Assembly (NCBI RefSeq): GCF_011174775.1
Contig: NZ_JAANHS010000001.1
Coordinates: 310,001 to 374,000, forward strand
Source: Rhodobacter calidifons
Lineage (GTDB): Bacteria > Pseudomonadota > Alphaproteobacteria > Rhodobacterales > Rhodobacteraceae
DNA length: 64,000 bases
Direction of reading: 5' to 3'
Within the stretch, counting starts at the first letter, position 1, and every line of letters begins with the position of its first letter. The position numbers and the translations under genes are program-made. Below are positions 56,081-64,000 of this stretch, piece by piece. The notes beneath the pieces were generated by a model, which ran no database searches, had not been told where the DNA came from, and saw only the letters and a list, made by a program, of their open reading frames with translations.

Positions 56081-56866
56081 TCAAGTCTGGAGATGGCCGA
56101 TGGCGGACAGGAAGTCGCGCAGCGGTGGCAGGAACCCGTCGGCATGGGTCAGCATGGGCAGGTGGCTGCCGCCCCGGATCAGACGGAACGTGGATCCCGC
56201 GACAAGATCGGCCAGTTCGCGTTGCAGGTCGGGCGGGGTTCTGCGGTCATCGGCGCCGGCCAGGACCAGGGTCGGCAGGCGCAGCGTGGCAGTGGTCCGG
56301 TAGAAATCGGCGCTGGCGATGGCCGAGGCAAAGCCAGCCCAGCCCGCGCGGCGGGTGGTCTCCAGCATGGCCCGGACTTCGGCCTGGGCCGGAGAGGTGC
56401 GCCAGCGCGGACCAAGCAGGGCGGCGCATTCGGCGTCGAGATCGGGGCCCGCATCGTGCAGCCGGGCAAGGCGCACTTGCCAGACCGAAGGATTTGCAAA
56501 GCGGGTGGCCGCGCCGGTCAGCACCAGGCCCCGCACCAGGTCCAGCCGCTTGACGGCAAGACCCTGGGCGATCAGCCCGCCTTCTCCGGCGCCGAGGACG
56601 ATCGCCTCTTTCAGCGCAAAATGGTCCATCAGCCGTTCGACATCGCGGATCATCGCGCCCATCGCGTAGGGCGGAGCCGGCGCGTCGGATGCGCCGTGTC
56701 CGCGCAGGTCCAGCCGCAGGACGCGGTGGCCGGTCAGGCCTGGCAGAAGCGACTGCCACAGGCGGCCGTCCAGGCCAAGGCCATGAACAAGGACGATCGG
56801 GGGTGCCGAGGGCGGGCCCGCCACTTCGGCGTCCAGGCGCAGGTCGTCCAGCCAGACCAGAGTCAT
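56081..56866 (-). CDS. alpha/beta-hydrolase-fold protein lacking nucleophile Ser
   Basis: A 261-residue protein. PIVLVHGLGLDGRLW (oxyanion HG), RLDLRGHGASDAP, and the elbow IVLGAGEGGLIAQG at residues 89-102. The G-x-S-x-G serine position is G94. Downstream, LVLAGADDRRTPPDL (acid) and RLIRGGSHLPMLTH (His) are kept. Closest in layout to 3-oxoadipate enol-lactonase/haloperoxidase-like hydrolases. With Gly as nucleophile it should not act as a normal esterase. Last gene of a three-gene overlapping operon. Confidence 0.8.
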   Translation of the reverse strand: MTLVWLDDLRLDAEVAGPPSAPPIVLVHGLGLDGRLWQSLLPGLTGHRVLRLDLRGHGASDAPAPPYAMGAMIRDVERLMDHFALKEAIVLGAGEGGLIAQGLAVKRLDLVRGLVLTGAATRFANPSVWQVRLARLHDAGPDLDAECAALLGPRWRTSPAQAEVRAMLETTRRAGWAGFASAIASADFYRTTATLRLPTLVLAGADDRRTPPDLQRELADLVAGSTFRLIRGGSHLPMLTHADGFLPPLRDFLSAIGHLQT

Positions 56867-57831
56867 GCGAAGCGATCCAGCGCTGTGGCAAAAGTGGCGG
56901 GGTCGATATTGCCGCCGGTGGCGACCGCAATCACGGTTTCGGGCAGATCCGCGCCGAACAGCGCGGCGGCAAGCGCGGCGGCGCCGCCGGGTTCCAGCAC
57001 GATCCTCAGATGCGTGAAGGCCAGCGCGACGGCGCGCAGGGCCTCGTCGTCGGTGACCACGGCACCCGGTCCGGCAAGCTTGCGCAGGATCGGCAAGGTC
57101 AGGTCGCCCGGCGTGGGGGTCAGGATCGCGTCGCAGACCGATCCGCCGAGGGCGGCATTGCGTTCCCGCCGCCCCGAGGCCAGCGAGCGGGCCATGTCGT
57201 CGAAGCCGGCCGGTTCGGCGGTGCGGACCTGAAGGCCGGGCGCCCGCGCCTTCAGGGCCAGCGCAATCCCGGACGCCAGCCCACCCCCGCCGCAGCAGGT
57301 GAGAACCGGGGCCTCGGTCAACCCGGCCTCGGCAGCCTGCTCGGCCAGTTCCAGGCCAACCGTTCCCTGGCCAGCGATCACCTGGGGGTCGTCATAGGGC
57401 TTGATCAGGGTCAGGCCGCGTTCGCCCGCAAGACGCGCGCCGATGGCGTCTCGGTCCTCGGTCCGGCGGTCGTAGAGGACGACCTCGGCCCCGTAGGCGC
57501 GGGTGTTGGCGATCTTCACCTGCGGCGCGTCGTCGGGCATCAGGATGACGCAGGGCGCGCCATGCCGTGCGGCGGCATGGGCGACACCCTGGGCATGGTT
57601 GCCCGAGGAATAGGCGATGACCCCCTGCGCGCGCGCCTCGGGCGGCAGGGCCGAGACGGCGGACCAGCCGCCGCGCGCCTTGAAGCTGCCGGTCAGTTGC
57701 AGGGATTCGGCCTTGACGAAGATGCGCCGTCCCGCCACCCGGTCGAGAAGCGGCGCATGCAGGAGGGGCGTGCGGCGGATCCGGCCCTGCATGCGCCGCG
57801 CGGCGGCCTCGATCAGGGCGATGTCGGTCAT
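56863..57831 (-). CDS. serine/threonine dehydratase-like PLP enzyme
   Basis: A 322-residue fold-type II protein. RIRRTPLLHAPLLD, PLP lysine K51 in GSFKARGG, YSSGNHAQGVAHAA, CCGGGGLASGIALAL and VATGGNIDP are present. There is no regulatory ACT domain, so it is closer to serine racemase, hydroxyaspartate ammonia-lyase or catabolic dehydratases. It is a paralogue of bhcB (about 14 kb away) but in different company: two alpha/beta hydrolases overlapping it by ATGA on both sides. Confidence 0.88.
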   Translation of the reverse strand: MTDIALIEAAARRMQGRIRRTPLLHAPLLDRVAGRRIFVKAESLQLTGSFKARGGWSAVSALPPEARAQGVIAYSSGNHAQGVAHAAARHGAPCVILMPDDAPQVKIANTRAYGAEVVLYDRRTEDRDAIGARLAGERGLTLIKPYDDPQVIAGQGTVGLELAEQAAEAGLTEAPVLTCCGGGGLASGIALALKARAPGLQVRTAEPAGFDDMARSLASGRRERNAALGGSVCDAILTPTPGDLTLPILRKLAGPGAVVTDDEALRAVALAFTHLRIVLEPGGAAALAAALFGADLPETVIAVATGGNIDPATFATALDRFA

Positions 57832-58655
57832 CCCAGCCCCGCAAGGAAGCGGCGGATCAGGTCCACTGCCGGGGGTTCGTCGAGAAAGGGGATATGGGCG
57901 CGGTCCGGCACCTCGGCGAAGGCCATGTCCGGCCGGCGGGCGCGCATCTGTGCCACGGTCTCGGGTGCCAGAAGGTCGGAATTCGCGCCCCGGATCAGCG
58001 CCAGGGGCAGGCCCGCCAGCGCGTCGAACAGCGGCCAGAGATCGACCGGCGGGCCCTCGAAGGCGGCCAGGAACGCCTCGCGCAGGGCCGGGTCATAGGG
58101 TATGCGCAGGCCCTGCGGGGTTTCCACGGCATGCTTGCGCGCCTCGTCCAGCCAGCGCGACATCGGCACGCCAGAAAAGCCCGGAGTGCGGGACAGCAGT
58201 TCGGCAAAGCCCTCGTGGGTCTTGCCGGCAGGGTTGCGGCCCACATAATCGAAGATGCGGGTCAATCCGTCCCGGGCGATCTCGGGCCCGACATCGTTCA
58301 GGATCAGCCCCGACAGCCGGTCGCGCGCCGTGGCGCCGAGAACCATCCCGATCAGCCCCCCGCGCGAGGTGCCAAGGATCGCGGCCCTGGCCACACCCAG
58401 GTGATCGAGGAGCGCCAGCGCGTCCTGCGCCTCTTGCGCGACGGTATAGGTCGCGGCCCCGGTCCAGTCGCTGGCGCCGCGGCCGCGATAGTCCATCCGG
58501 ATCAGGCGCAGGGGCGGCAGATGGGGGATGAGATAGTCGAAATCGGCCATGGTCCGGGTCAGGCCGGGCAGGCAGAGCAGCGGCAGCCCCGCGCCTTCGT
58601 CGCGATAGGCCAGGCGGGCGCCGTCGGCGGCGGGGAAATGCAGGGGCTGGGTCAT
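57828..58655 (-). CDS. alpha/beta hydrolase
   Basis: A 275-residue protein. PLLCLPGLTRTMADFDYLIPHL, RMDYRGRGASDW, nucleophile S97 in ILGTSRGGLIGM, acid in ALIRGANSDLLAPE and His in VPDRAHIPFLDEP. All catalytic elements are intact, unlike the third gene of the operon. Likely an esterase or enol-lactonase-like enzyme; the substrate is unknown. First gene of the operon, overlapping the dehydratase. Confidence 0.88.
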   Translation of the reverse strand: MTQPLHFPAADGARLAYRDEGAGLPLLCLPGLTRTMADFDYLIPHLPPLRLIRMDYRGRGASDWTGAATYTVAQEAQDALALLDHLGVARAAILGTSRGGLIGMVLGATARDRLSGLILNDVGPEIARDGLTRIFDYVGRNPAGKTHEGFAELLSRTPGFSGVPMSRWLDEARKHAVETPQGLRIPYDPALREAFLAAFEGPPVDLWPLFDALAGLPLALIRGANSDLLAPETVAQMRARRPDMAFAEVPDRAHIPFLDEPPAVDLIRRFLAGLG

Positions 58656-58781
58656 GGGCGGCAGGGTGGCATGCGGCGGCGGCGGGGAAAAGGGGGCGAT
58701 GCGCCTTTGGTCGCGGGGAAGCGCGCTTGTGGGGCGGGCCGTGGCACACTAAACCCTTGGCCGAACCGGAAGGGGCAGGGC

Positions 58782-60563
58782 ATGACGGATACATCCAGCG
58801 TCGAGGATCGGCCGAAGTCGAAGCGGGTGGGCGCCCTGCGCGGGCTGATCCCGTTCCTCTGGCCCTATCGCGGCCTGGGCGCGCTTGCGCTGCTTGCCCT
58901 GATCCTGACTGCGACCGTCAGTCTGGTCCTGCCTCTGGCCGTGCGCCGGGTTGTCGACGGGTTCAACGATGCCAACGCGCAGCTGCTGGACCAGTATTTC
59001 GCTGCGGCGCTGGGGATTGCGGCGCTGCTGGCCGTCGGGACGGGCCTGCGCTACTACCTTGTGACCCGGCTGGGCGAACGGGTGGTGGCCGATATCCGCA
59101 AGGCGCTGTTCGACCGGGTGCTGGGCATGTCCCCCGCCTTCTTCGAGCGCATCCTGACCGGCGAAGTGCTGAGCCGGATCACCACCGACACCACGCTGAT
59201 CCTGTCGGTCATCGGCTCGTCGGTATCCGTCGCGCTGCGCAACGTGCTGATCCTGATTGGCGGGCTGCTGCTGCTGTTCCTGACCTCGGCCAAGCTGACC
59301 GGCCTGGTCCTGTTGATCGTTCCGGCGATCATCGTGCCGATCGTGGTGCTGGGGCGGCGTCTGCGGGCCCTGTCGCGCGAAAACCAGGACTGGATCGCCT
59401 CGTCCTCGGGTGCGGCCTCCGAAGCGCTGACCTCGGTCCAGACGGTGCAGGCCTTCACGCATGAGGGCGCCACGCGTGGCCAGTTCGCCGAGGTGACCGA
59501 AAAGAGCTTTGTCTCGGCCAAGGCGCGGATCCGCACGCGGGCGGTGATGACGGTGATTGTGATCTTCCTGACCTTCGCAGGGATCGTGGGCGTGCTGTGG
59601 GTCGGCGCGCGCGACGTGCGGGCCGGAGAGATGTCGGTCGGCGCGCTGATCCAGTTCGTGATCTATGCGGTGATGGTGGCGGGGGCCGTGGGCGCGCTGT
59701 CGGAGATCTGGGGCGAGTTGCAGCGGGCCGCCGGCGCGACCGAGCGGCTGGTGGAACTGCTGGGGACCGAGGATTCGGTGCAGGATCCGGTGCGCCCGGT
59801 CCCCCTGCCCCGCCCGGTGCGCGGCGAGATTGCCTTCGAGGATGTGACCTTCCGCTATCCCGCCCGGCCCGAGGCCTCGGCGCTGAACGGCGTGTCGCTG
59901 CATGTGCGCCCGGGCGAGACGGTGGCCATGGTCGGCCCTTCGGGCGCGGGCAAGACCACGATCCTGCAACTGCTGATGCGGTTCTACGACCCGCAATCGG
60001 GCCGGATCACGCTGGACGGGATCGCTCTGCCCGACATGGCGCGCAGCGATTTCCGCCAGGCCATCGCGCTGGTGCCGCAGGACCCGGTGATCTTCGCCAC
60101 TTCGGCGCGCGAGAACATCCGCTTCGGCCGCCTCGATGCGACCGATGCCGAGGTCGAGGCCGCCGCGAAGGCCGCCGCTGCGCATGATTTCCTGACCGCG
60201 CTGCCGCAGGGCTATGACAGCTATCTGGGCGAGCGCGGGGTGATGCTGTCGGGCGGGCAGAAGCAGCGGGTGGCCATCGCCCGCGCCATCCTGCGCGATG
60301 CGCCGATCCTGCTGCTGGACGAGGCGACCAGCGCCCTGGACGCGGAAAGCGAACGCGCGGTGCAGGCGGCGGTGGAAAGGCTGGCCGAGGGGCGGACGAC
60401 GCTGGTCGTGGCGCACCGGCTGGCCACGGTGAAGCGCGCGGACCGGATCGTGGTCTTCGAAAAGGGCCGGATCGTCGCTCAGGGCACGCATGACCAGCTG
60501 GTCGCCGAGGACGGGCTTTATGCCCGCCTTGCCCGGTTGCAATTCACCGACGGATCGGTCTGA
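58782..60563 (+). CDS. ABC exporter (fused membrane and ATPase domains, MsbA/LmrA-like)
   Basis: A 593-residue half-transporter. Six membrane helices between about 22 and 300 (LIPFLWPYRGLGALALLALILTATV and others), then the ATPase: Walker A VGPSGAGKTTI, Q-loop VPQDPVIF, signature LSGGQKQRVAIARA, Walker B PILLLDEATSALDAES and the switch His in VVAHRLATV. It works as a homodimer exporting lipids or drugs. The start has AGGGGCAGGGC just upstream; the longer open frame is antisense to the hydrolase gene. Confidence 0.92.
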   Translation: MTDTSSVEDRPKSKRVGALRGLIPFLWPYRGLGALALLALILTATVSLVLPLAVRRVVDGFNDANAQLLDQYFAAALGIAALLAVGTGLRYYLVTRLGERVVADIRKALFDRVLGMSPAFFERILTGEVLSRITTDTTLILSVIGSSVSVALRNVLILIGGLLLLFLTSAKLTGLVLLIVPAIIVPIVVLGRRLRALSRENQDWIASSSGAASEALTSVQTVQAFTHEGATRGQFAEVTEKSFVSAKARIRTRAVMTVIVIFLTFAGIVGVLWVGARDVRAGEMSVGALIQFVIYAVMVAGAVGALSEIWGELQRAAGATERLVELLGTEDSVQDPVRPVPLPRPVRGEIAFEDVTFRYPARPEASALNGVSLHVRPGETVAMVGPSGAGKTTILQLLMRFYDPQSGRITLDGIALPDMARSDFRQAIALVPQDPVIFATSARENIRFGRLDATDAEVEAAAKAAAAHDFLTALPQGYDSYLGERGVMLSGGQKQRVAIARAILRDAPILLLDEATSALDAESERAVQAAVERLAEGRTTLVVAHRLATVKRADRIVVFEKGRIVAQGTHDQLVAEDGLYARLARLQFTDGSV

Positions 60564-60569
60564 CGTGGC

Positions 60570-60592
60570 GTCCCGACCTTCCGGGTCGGGAC
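60570..60592 (+). terminator. hairpin after ABC exporter
   Basis: GTCCCGACC and GGTCGGGAC form a perfect 9-bp stem with a 5-nt loop, 6 bp after the stop and 81 bp before the acyl-CoA synthetase. No T tract. Confidence 0.6.
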
Positions 60593-60673
60593 AAACGGAC
60601 TTCACAAAACCGCCTGACGCCCCCATGTTCGTCTGAAGCCTGCGGATACAGCGGGCATGACGGGGAGGAAGCC

Positions 60674-62566
60674 ATGACCACATTCGCCACCGCAGCGGAC
60701 CTGCGCGCCATCGAGGCCGAAATGCCCTGGTCCGAGAGGGGCCAGGCGCGGTCGATCTACGAATATCTCAGCCGCGCCAAGGCCGCCCATGGCGCACGAC
60801 CTGCGGTCAGCTTCCAGCTGCTGTCCGGGCCGGAGACGAAGAAGGTCACGCTGACCTGGGCCGAGCTGCACGCCCAGGTCACCCAGGCCGCGAACCTGTT
60901 CCGCAGTCTTGGTGTCGGCGAAAAGGACGTTGTCGCCTTCGTCCTGCCGAACGCGATGGAGACTGTCGTCACGCTTCTGGGCGGGGCCGTCGCCGGGATC
61001 GTCAACCCGATCAACCCGCTTCTGGAACCCGAGAAGATCAGCGCCATCCTGCGCGAGACCAATGCCAGGGTCGTGGTCACGCTGAAGGCCTTCCCCAAGA
61101 CCGACCTGCCACAGAAGGTGTCCGAGGCGGTGCAGTTCGCGCCCTCGGTCAAGACGGTGCTGGAGGTGGACCTCGTGCCCTATCTCTCGGGGCTGAAGAA
61201 GGTCATCGTGCCCTGGATCCGGCCGAAGAACCCGATCCAGCACACCGCGAATGTCAAGGACTTCCGCACGGAACTGGCCCGGATGCCGTCCGACAGTCTG
61301 ACCTTTGCCGACCGCACCGAAGACCATGTCGCCGCCTATTTCCACACCGGCGGAACCACCGGCATGCCCAAGGTGGCGCAGCACAAGGCCAGCGGCATGA
61401 TCTACAATGGCTGGCTGGGCTCCACGCTGCTGTTCCAGCCGACCGACGTGGTGATGTGCCCGCTGCCGCTGTTCCACGTCTTTGCCTGCTATCCGATCCT
61501 GATGTCGATGATCGGCTCGGGCGCGCATGTCGTCTTCCCCACCCCGCAGGGCTATCGCGGCGAGGGCGTGTTCGACAACCTGTGGAAGCTGATCGAACGC
61601 TATAAGGTCACCTATCTTATCACCGTGCCCACCGCCCTTGCCGCGCTGATGCAGCGGCCGGTCAATGCCGACATCTCCAGCCTGAAGAGCGCCTTCTCGG
61701 GCTCCTCGCCCCTGCCGGTAGAGCTGTACAACCGCTTCAAGAAGGAAACCGGCATCGAGATCGTCGAGGGCTACGGGCTGACCGAAGCCACCTGCCTGGT
61801 TTCAGTCAACCCGCCGGACGGGGTGAAGAAGATCGGCTCGGTCGGCCTGCCCTTCCCCTATACCCAGGTCCGGATCCTGACCAGTCAGGGGGCGATCGGG
61901 TTCCGCGAATGTGCGGTGGACGAGGTGGGCGAGATCTGCATCTCGAACCCCGGGGTCTACGAGGGCTCGACCTATACCGAGGCGGACAAGAACAGGGAAC
62001 TGTTCGCCGATGGCCGGTTCCTGCGCACCGGCGACCTTGGCCGGATCGACGCGGACGGCTATCTGTTCATCACCGGCCGCGCCAAGGACCTGATCATCCG
62101 CGGCGGCCACAACATCGATCCGGCGATCATCGAAGAGGCCCTGATGGGGCACGAGGCGGTGGGTTTCGTCGGTGCCATCGGCCAGCCCGATGCCCATGCC
62201 GGAGAGCTGCCCTGCGCCTATGTGGAACTGGTAAAGGGCAAGTCGGCCACGGTGGATGAGCTGATGGATTATGCCGCCAAGCATATCCATGAACGCGCCG
62301 CCCTGCCCAAGTACATCGAGATCCTGCCGGAATTGCCCAAGACCGCGGTCGGCAAGGTCTTCAAGCCCGACCTGCGGCGGCTGGCGATCACCCGGACCTT
62401 CGACGCGGCCCTGGCCGAGGCCGGCCTGCCCGCGCGGGTGGATTCGGTGATCGAGGACAAGAAGCGTGGCCTTGTCGCGCAACTGCGCAAGTCCGCCCCG
62501 GTCGAGGATGCCGCCGTCGCCAGCGTGCTGGGCCAGTTCTCGAACCCCTGGGAATGGGCGGCCTGA
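60674..62566 (+). CDS. acyl-CoA synthetase (AMP-forming)
   Basis: A 630-residue ANL-superfamily enzyme. P-loop-like AYFHTGGTTGMPK (221-233), GYGLTEATC, TGDLGRIDADGYLFITGRAKDLIIRGGHNIDP and the C-terminal Lys in LPKTAVGKVFKPDLR are present. It has an N-terminal extension of about 50 residues relative to short-chain ligases. It activates a carboxylic acid, probably a medium or branched fatty acid, to its CoA ester. Separated from the ABC gene by a hairpin. Confidence 0.92.
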   Translation: MTTFATAADLRAIEAEMPWSERGQARSIYEYLSRAKAAHGARPAVSFQLLSGPETKKVTLTWAELHAQVTQAANLFRSLGVGEKDVVAFVLPNAMETVVTLLGGAVAGIVNPINPLLEPEKISAILRETNARVVVTLKAFPKTDLPQKVSEAVQFAPSVKTVLEVDLVPYLSGLKKVIVPWIRPKNPIQHTANVKDFRTELARMPSDSLTFADRTEDHVAAYFHTGGTTGMPKVAQHKASGMIYNGWLGSTLLFQPTDVVMCPLPLFHVFACYPILMSMIGSGAHVVFPTPQGYRGEGVFDNLWKLIERYKVTYLITVPTALAALMQRPVNADISSLKSAFSGSSPLPVELYNRFKKETGIEIVEGYGLTEATCLVSVNPPDGVKKIGSVGLPFPYTQVRILTSQGAIGFRECAVDEVGEICISNPGVYEGSTYTEADKNRELFADGRFLRTGDLGRIDADGYLFITGRAKDLIIRGGHNIDPAIIEEALMGHEAVGFVGAIGQPDAHAGELPCAYVELVKGKSATVDELMDYAAKHIHERAALPKYIEILPELPKTAVGKVFKPDLRRLAITRTFDAALAEAGLPARVDSVIEDKKRGLVAQLRKSAPVEDAAVASVLGQFSNPWEWAA

Positions 62567-62656
62567 CGGCCTGGGTCGGACCGCCCGTTGCCCGCAACCT
62601 TGCATGTTTCATTTGCCTGAATCGGCCTTCGCGGCGAGACAGGGGGAAACGGCAGG

Positions 62657-63199
62657 ATGGACGGGACGGTGAAGATGATCGGAAGGTCGGGATGTGCTGC
62701 GGCCCTGGTGGTCGCGTCGCTGGCGGGGGCCGAGGCGCAGCAAAGCGAGGTGCTGTTCTCGCACAAGCACTGGCAGGTCTCTGTCGTCGGCTGGGATGAC
62801 GGGACAGTCGGCTGCGTGGCCGAGGTGACGGCGCCGGGCGAGAGCTTCTCGATCTGGACCTTTCCGAATGGCGCGGTGCAGTTGCAGTTCTACTCGACCG
62901 CCTGGGAATTCGGCGAGGGCAAGACCGCCGATCTGGGCGTGCAGATCGACCGCCGCACACCATGGAGCCTGACCGGCGCCGAACTCTACAGGAACTCGGT
63001 CCTGTTCTATCTACCCGACGACAGGGCCGGGGTGAACTTCATCACCGAGGTCGCCCGCGGCAACCGCCTGTATCTCAGGGCAAAGGACGGGTCGGACGTG
63101 CAGAACTATTCGCTTGCCGGATCCAGCGCCTCGATCTCGGCACTGGTGGAATGCGGAGAGGCGATCGCCGCGAAGACCCCGGGCAATCCGTTCAACTAA
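62657..63199 (+). CDS. exported hypothetical protein
   Basis: A 180-residue protein with a signal peptide (basic [12 protein letters not shown], hydrophobic [14 protein letters not shown], cleavage near AEAQ). The mature chain has a beta-rich pattern ([40 protein letters not shown]) and two cysteines. I recognise no domain; a distant likeness to invasion-associated-locus-B-type periplasmic proteins is possible. The stop overlaps the convergent dtd stop. Confidence 0.7.
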   Translation: MDGTVKMIGRSGCAAALVVASLAGAEAQQSEVLFSHKHWQVSVVGWDDGTVGCVAEVTAPGESFSIWTFPNGAVQLQFYSTAWEFGEGKTADLGVQIDRRTPWSLTGAELYRNSVLFYLPDDRAGVNFITEVARGNRLYLRAKDGSDVQNYSLAGSSASISALVECGEAIAAKTPGNPFN

Positions 63200-63639
63200 A
63201 GCGCGTCGGTGTCCATCCAGATGGTCACCGGCCCGTCATTGACAAGGCTGACGGCCATATCCGCCCCGAACTGGCCCTTGGCGACCGGAACGCCTTCGTT
63301 TTCAAGTGCCTGGGCGAAGTGAAGGTAAAGCCGCTCGCCCTCGGCCGGGGGGGCCGCCGTGGAAAAGCCCGGCCGGTTGCCGCGCAGGTCGGCGGCCAGG
63401 GTGAACTGGCTGACCACCAGAGCGCCGCCGCCGATGTCGCGGATCGACAGGTTCATCTTGCCCTGATCGTCCCTGAAGACCCGCAGCTTGGCCACCTTGG
63501 CGGCCAGCCGTTCGGCCTGGGCCTCGGTATCGCCAGCCATCGCGCAGACCAGGATCAGAAAGCCCTTTCCGGTCTCGCCCACCAGTTCGCCGTCAACGTG
63601 GACAGCGGCGCGGGTGACGCGCTGAAGGACGACCCTCAC
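63196..63639 (-). CDS. dtd: D-aminoacyl-tRNA deacylase
   Basis: A 147-residue protein. [61 protein letters not shown] (SQFTLxA catalytic Thr) and [14 protein letters not shown] (NxGPVT cross-subunit Gly-cisPro region) are diagnostic. It cleaves D-amino acids, and glycine, from mischarged tRNAs. The start is GTG at 63639 overlapping the upstream kinase stop as GTGA. Confidence 0.96.
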   Translation of the reverse strand: MRVVLQRVTRAAVHVDGELVGETGKGFLILVCAMAGDTEAQAERLAAKVAKLRVFRDDQGKMNLSIRDIGGGALVVSQFTLAADLRGNRPGFSTAAPPAEGERLYLHFAQALENEGVPVAKGQFGADMAVSLVNDGPVTIWMDTDAL

Positions 63640-64000
63640 AGCTCGTGCGCCCAGGGCGGGTTGGCCCCGGCGCGAGAGACGGTGACCGCAGCGGCACGGG
63701 TGCCGAGGGTCAGGGCGGCGGTGAGGGTGGCGTCCGACAGGCCGGCGACGGCCGCCTTGCTCAACGCCCCGGCCTGATGCAGCGCACAAAGGACACCGGC
63801 GTTGAACGTATCCCCCGCGCCGACGGTATCGACGACGGTAACTCTTTGCGATGCAACGAAAATATCCTGCGTTGCCGTCACGGCGCGGGCACCTTTGGCG
63901 CCTTCGGTGATGAAGGCGACCTTCGGCCCCCTGGCCAGAATGCTCCGCGCCAGCGCGGTCAGATCGCCCTGCCCTTCCAGCCAGTGCAGGTCCTCGTCCG
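63636..64000 (-). CDS. PfkB-family carbohydrate kinase (5' end outside window)
   Basis: About 121 C-terminal residues, open to the right edge. [18 protein letters not shown] is PfkB signature 2, with the anion-hole GAGD and catalytic Asp. [15 protein letters not shown] is the preceding strand. Ribokinase, fructokinase or 2-keto-3-deoxygluconate kinase are all possible. Its stop overlaps dtd GTG, so the two are co-translated. Confidence 0.88.
   Translation of the reverse strand, partial: DEDLHWLEGQGDLTALARSILARGPKVAFITEGAKGARAVTATQDIFVASQRVTVVDTVGAGDTFNAGVLCALHQAGALSKAAVAGLSDATLTAALTLGTRAAAVTVSRAGANPPWAHEL

Noticed and set aside
57894-58781. N-terminal extension of the ABC exporter
   Set aside because: The upstream open frame is antisense to the alpha/beta hydrolase and Arg/Gln-rich. 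The ATG at 58782 has a good ribosome site and begins the first membrane helix region.

Overview
The window is high-GC DNA from an alphaproteobacterium, almost certainly a member of the Rhodobacterales (Rhodobacter/Paracoccus relatives). The reasons are the syntenic TCA-cycle block (sdh genes, mesaconyl-CoA hydratase, malyl-CoA thioesterase, mdh, sucCD, sucAB, lpd), ethylmalonyl-CoA pathway genes, a complete beta-hydroxyaspartate cycle cluster, an FeS cryptochrome/photolyase, an NDUFS4-like complex I subunit and short dispersed intergenic repeats of a kind I recall from this order. I see no prophage, insertion sequence or CRISPR array; the genes are densely packed and often overlap by ATGA.

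Layout. 0-2 kb: end of an SHMT-like PLP enzyme and an aldo/keto reductase. 2-7.6 kb (minus): sdhC-sdhD-sdhA, then an inserted methyltransferase, glycosyltransferase and two lipoproteins, then sdhB and a small membrane protein. 7.8-12.2 kb (mostly minus): mesaconyl-CoA hydratase, DUF1737, NnrU, malyl-CoA thioesterase, a stand-alone Ada metal-binding domain and a TauE/SafE permease. 12.4-16.1 kb (plus): mdh, a repeat-rich gap, a small basic protein, a methyltransferase with an apparent CTG start, and an exported protein. 16.2-17.5 kb (minus): a class III aminotransferase. 17.8-28.1 kb (plus): sucC-sucD-glycosyltransferase-sucA-sucB-(UDG-like gene)-two MAPEG proteins-lpd. 28-38.8 kb: a kinase-like protein, hemE/hemC, cryptochrome, two SDRs, SixA, an Fe-S protein, argB and ttcA. 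38.9-40.4 kb: an EAL protein. 40.9-46.3 kb: bhcD-bhcC-bhcB-bhcA (minus) with divergent bhcR. 46.4-49.6 kb: choline-sulfatase and a convergent GMC oxidoreductase. 49.7-54.5 kb: OsmC-like protein, uvrB, methyltransferase, NDUFS4-like protein, GNAT and tRNA-Arg(TCT). 54.6-64 kb: an enolase-superfamily enzyme, an operon of two alpha/beta hydrolases flanking a PLP dehydratase, an ABC exporter, an acyl-CoA synthetase, an exported protein, dtd and a PfkB kinase cut by the window end.

How the genes fit together. The window carries two routes for C2 carbon: ethylmalonyl-CoA pathway enzymes (acetyl-CoA) beside the TCA operons, and the beta-hydroxyaspartate cycle (glyoxylate) at 41-46 kb. Both deliver C4 intermediates to the TCA enzymes encoded here. 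The strongest regulatory signal is an exact GTGATCAC palindrome repeated at a 21-bp period: twice upstream of sdhC and three times upstream of sucC. Each array lies beside a LacI-type half-palindromic element (GTTRCCGCYARC-like) that is also present upstream of mdh. This looks like a shared TCA-cycle regulon.

The most unusual features are that operator array, surface-glycan-type genes embedded in both TCA operons, a compositionally foreign UDG-like gene between sucB and lpd, a multi-hairpin element between bhcA and bhcB, a methyltransferase with no conventional start codon, and an alpha/beta hydrolase that lacks its nucleophile.
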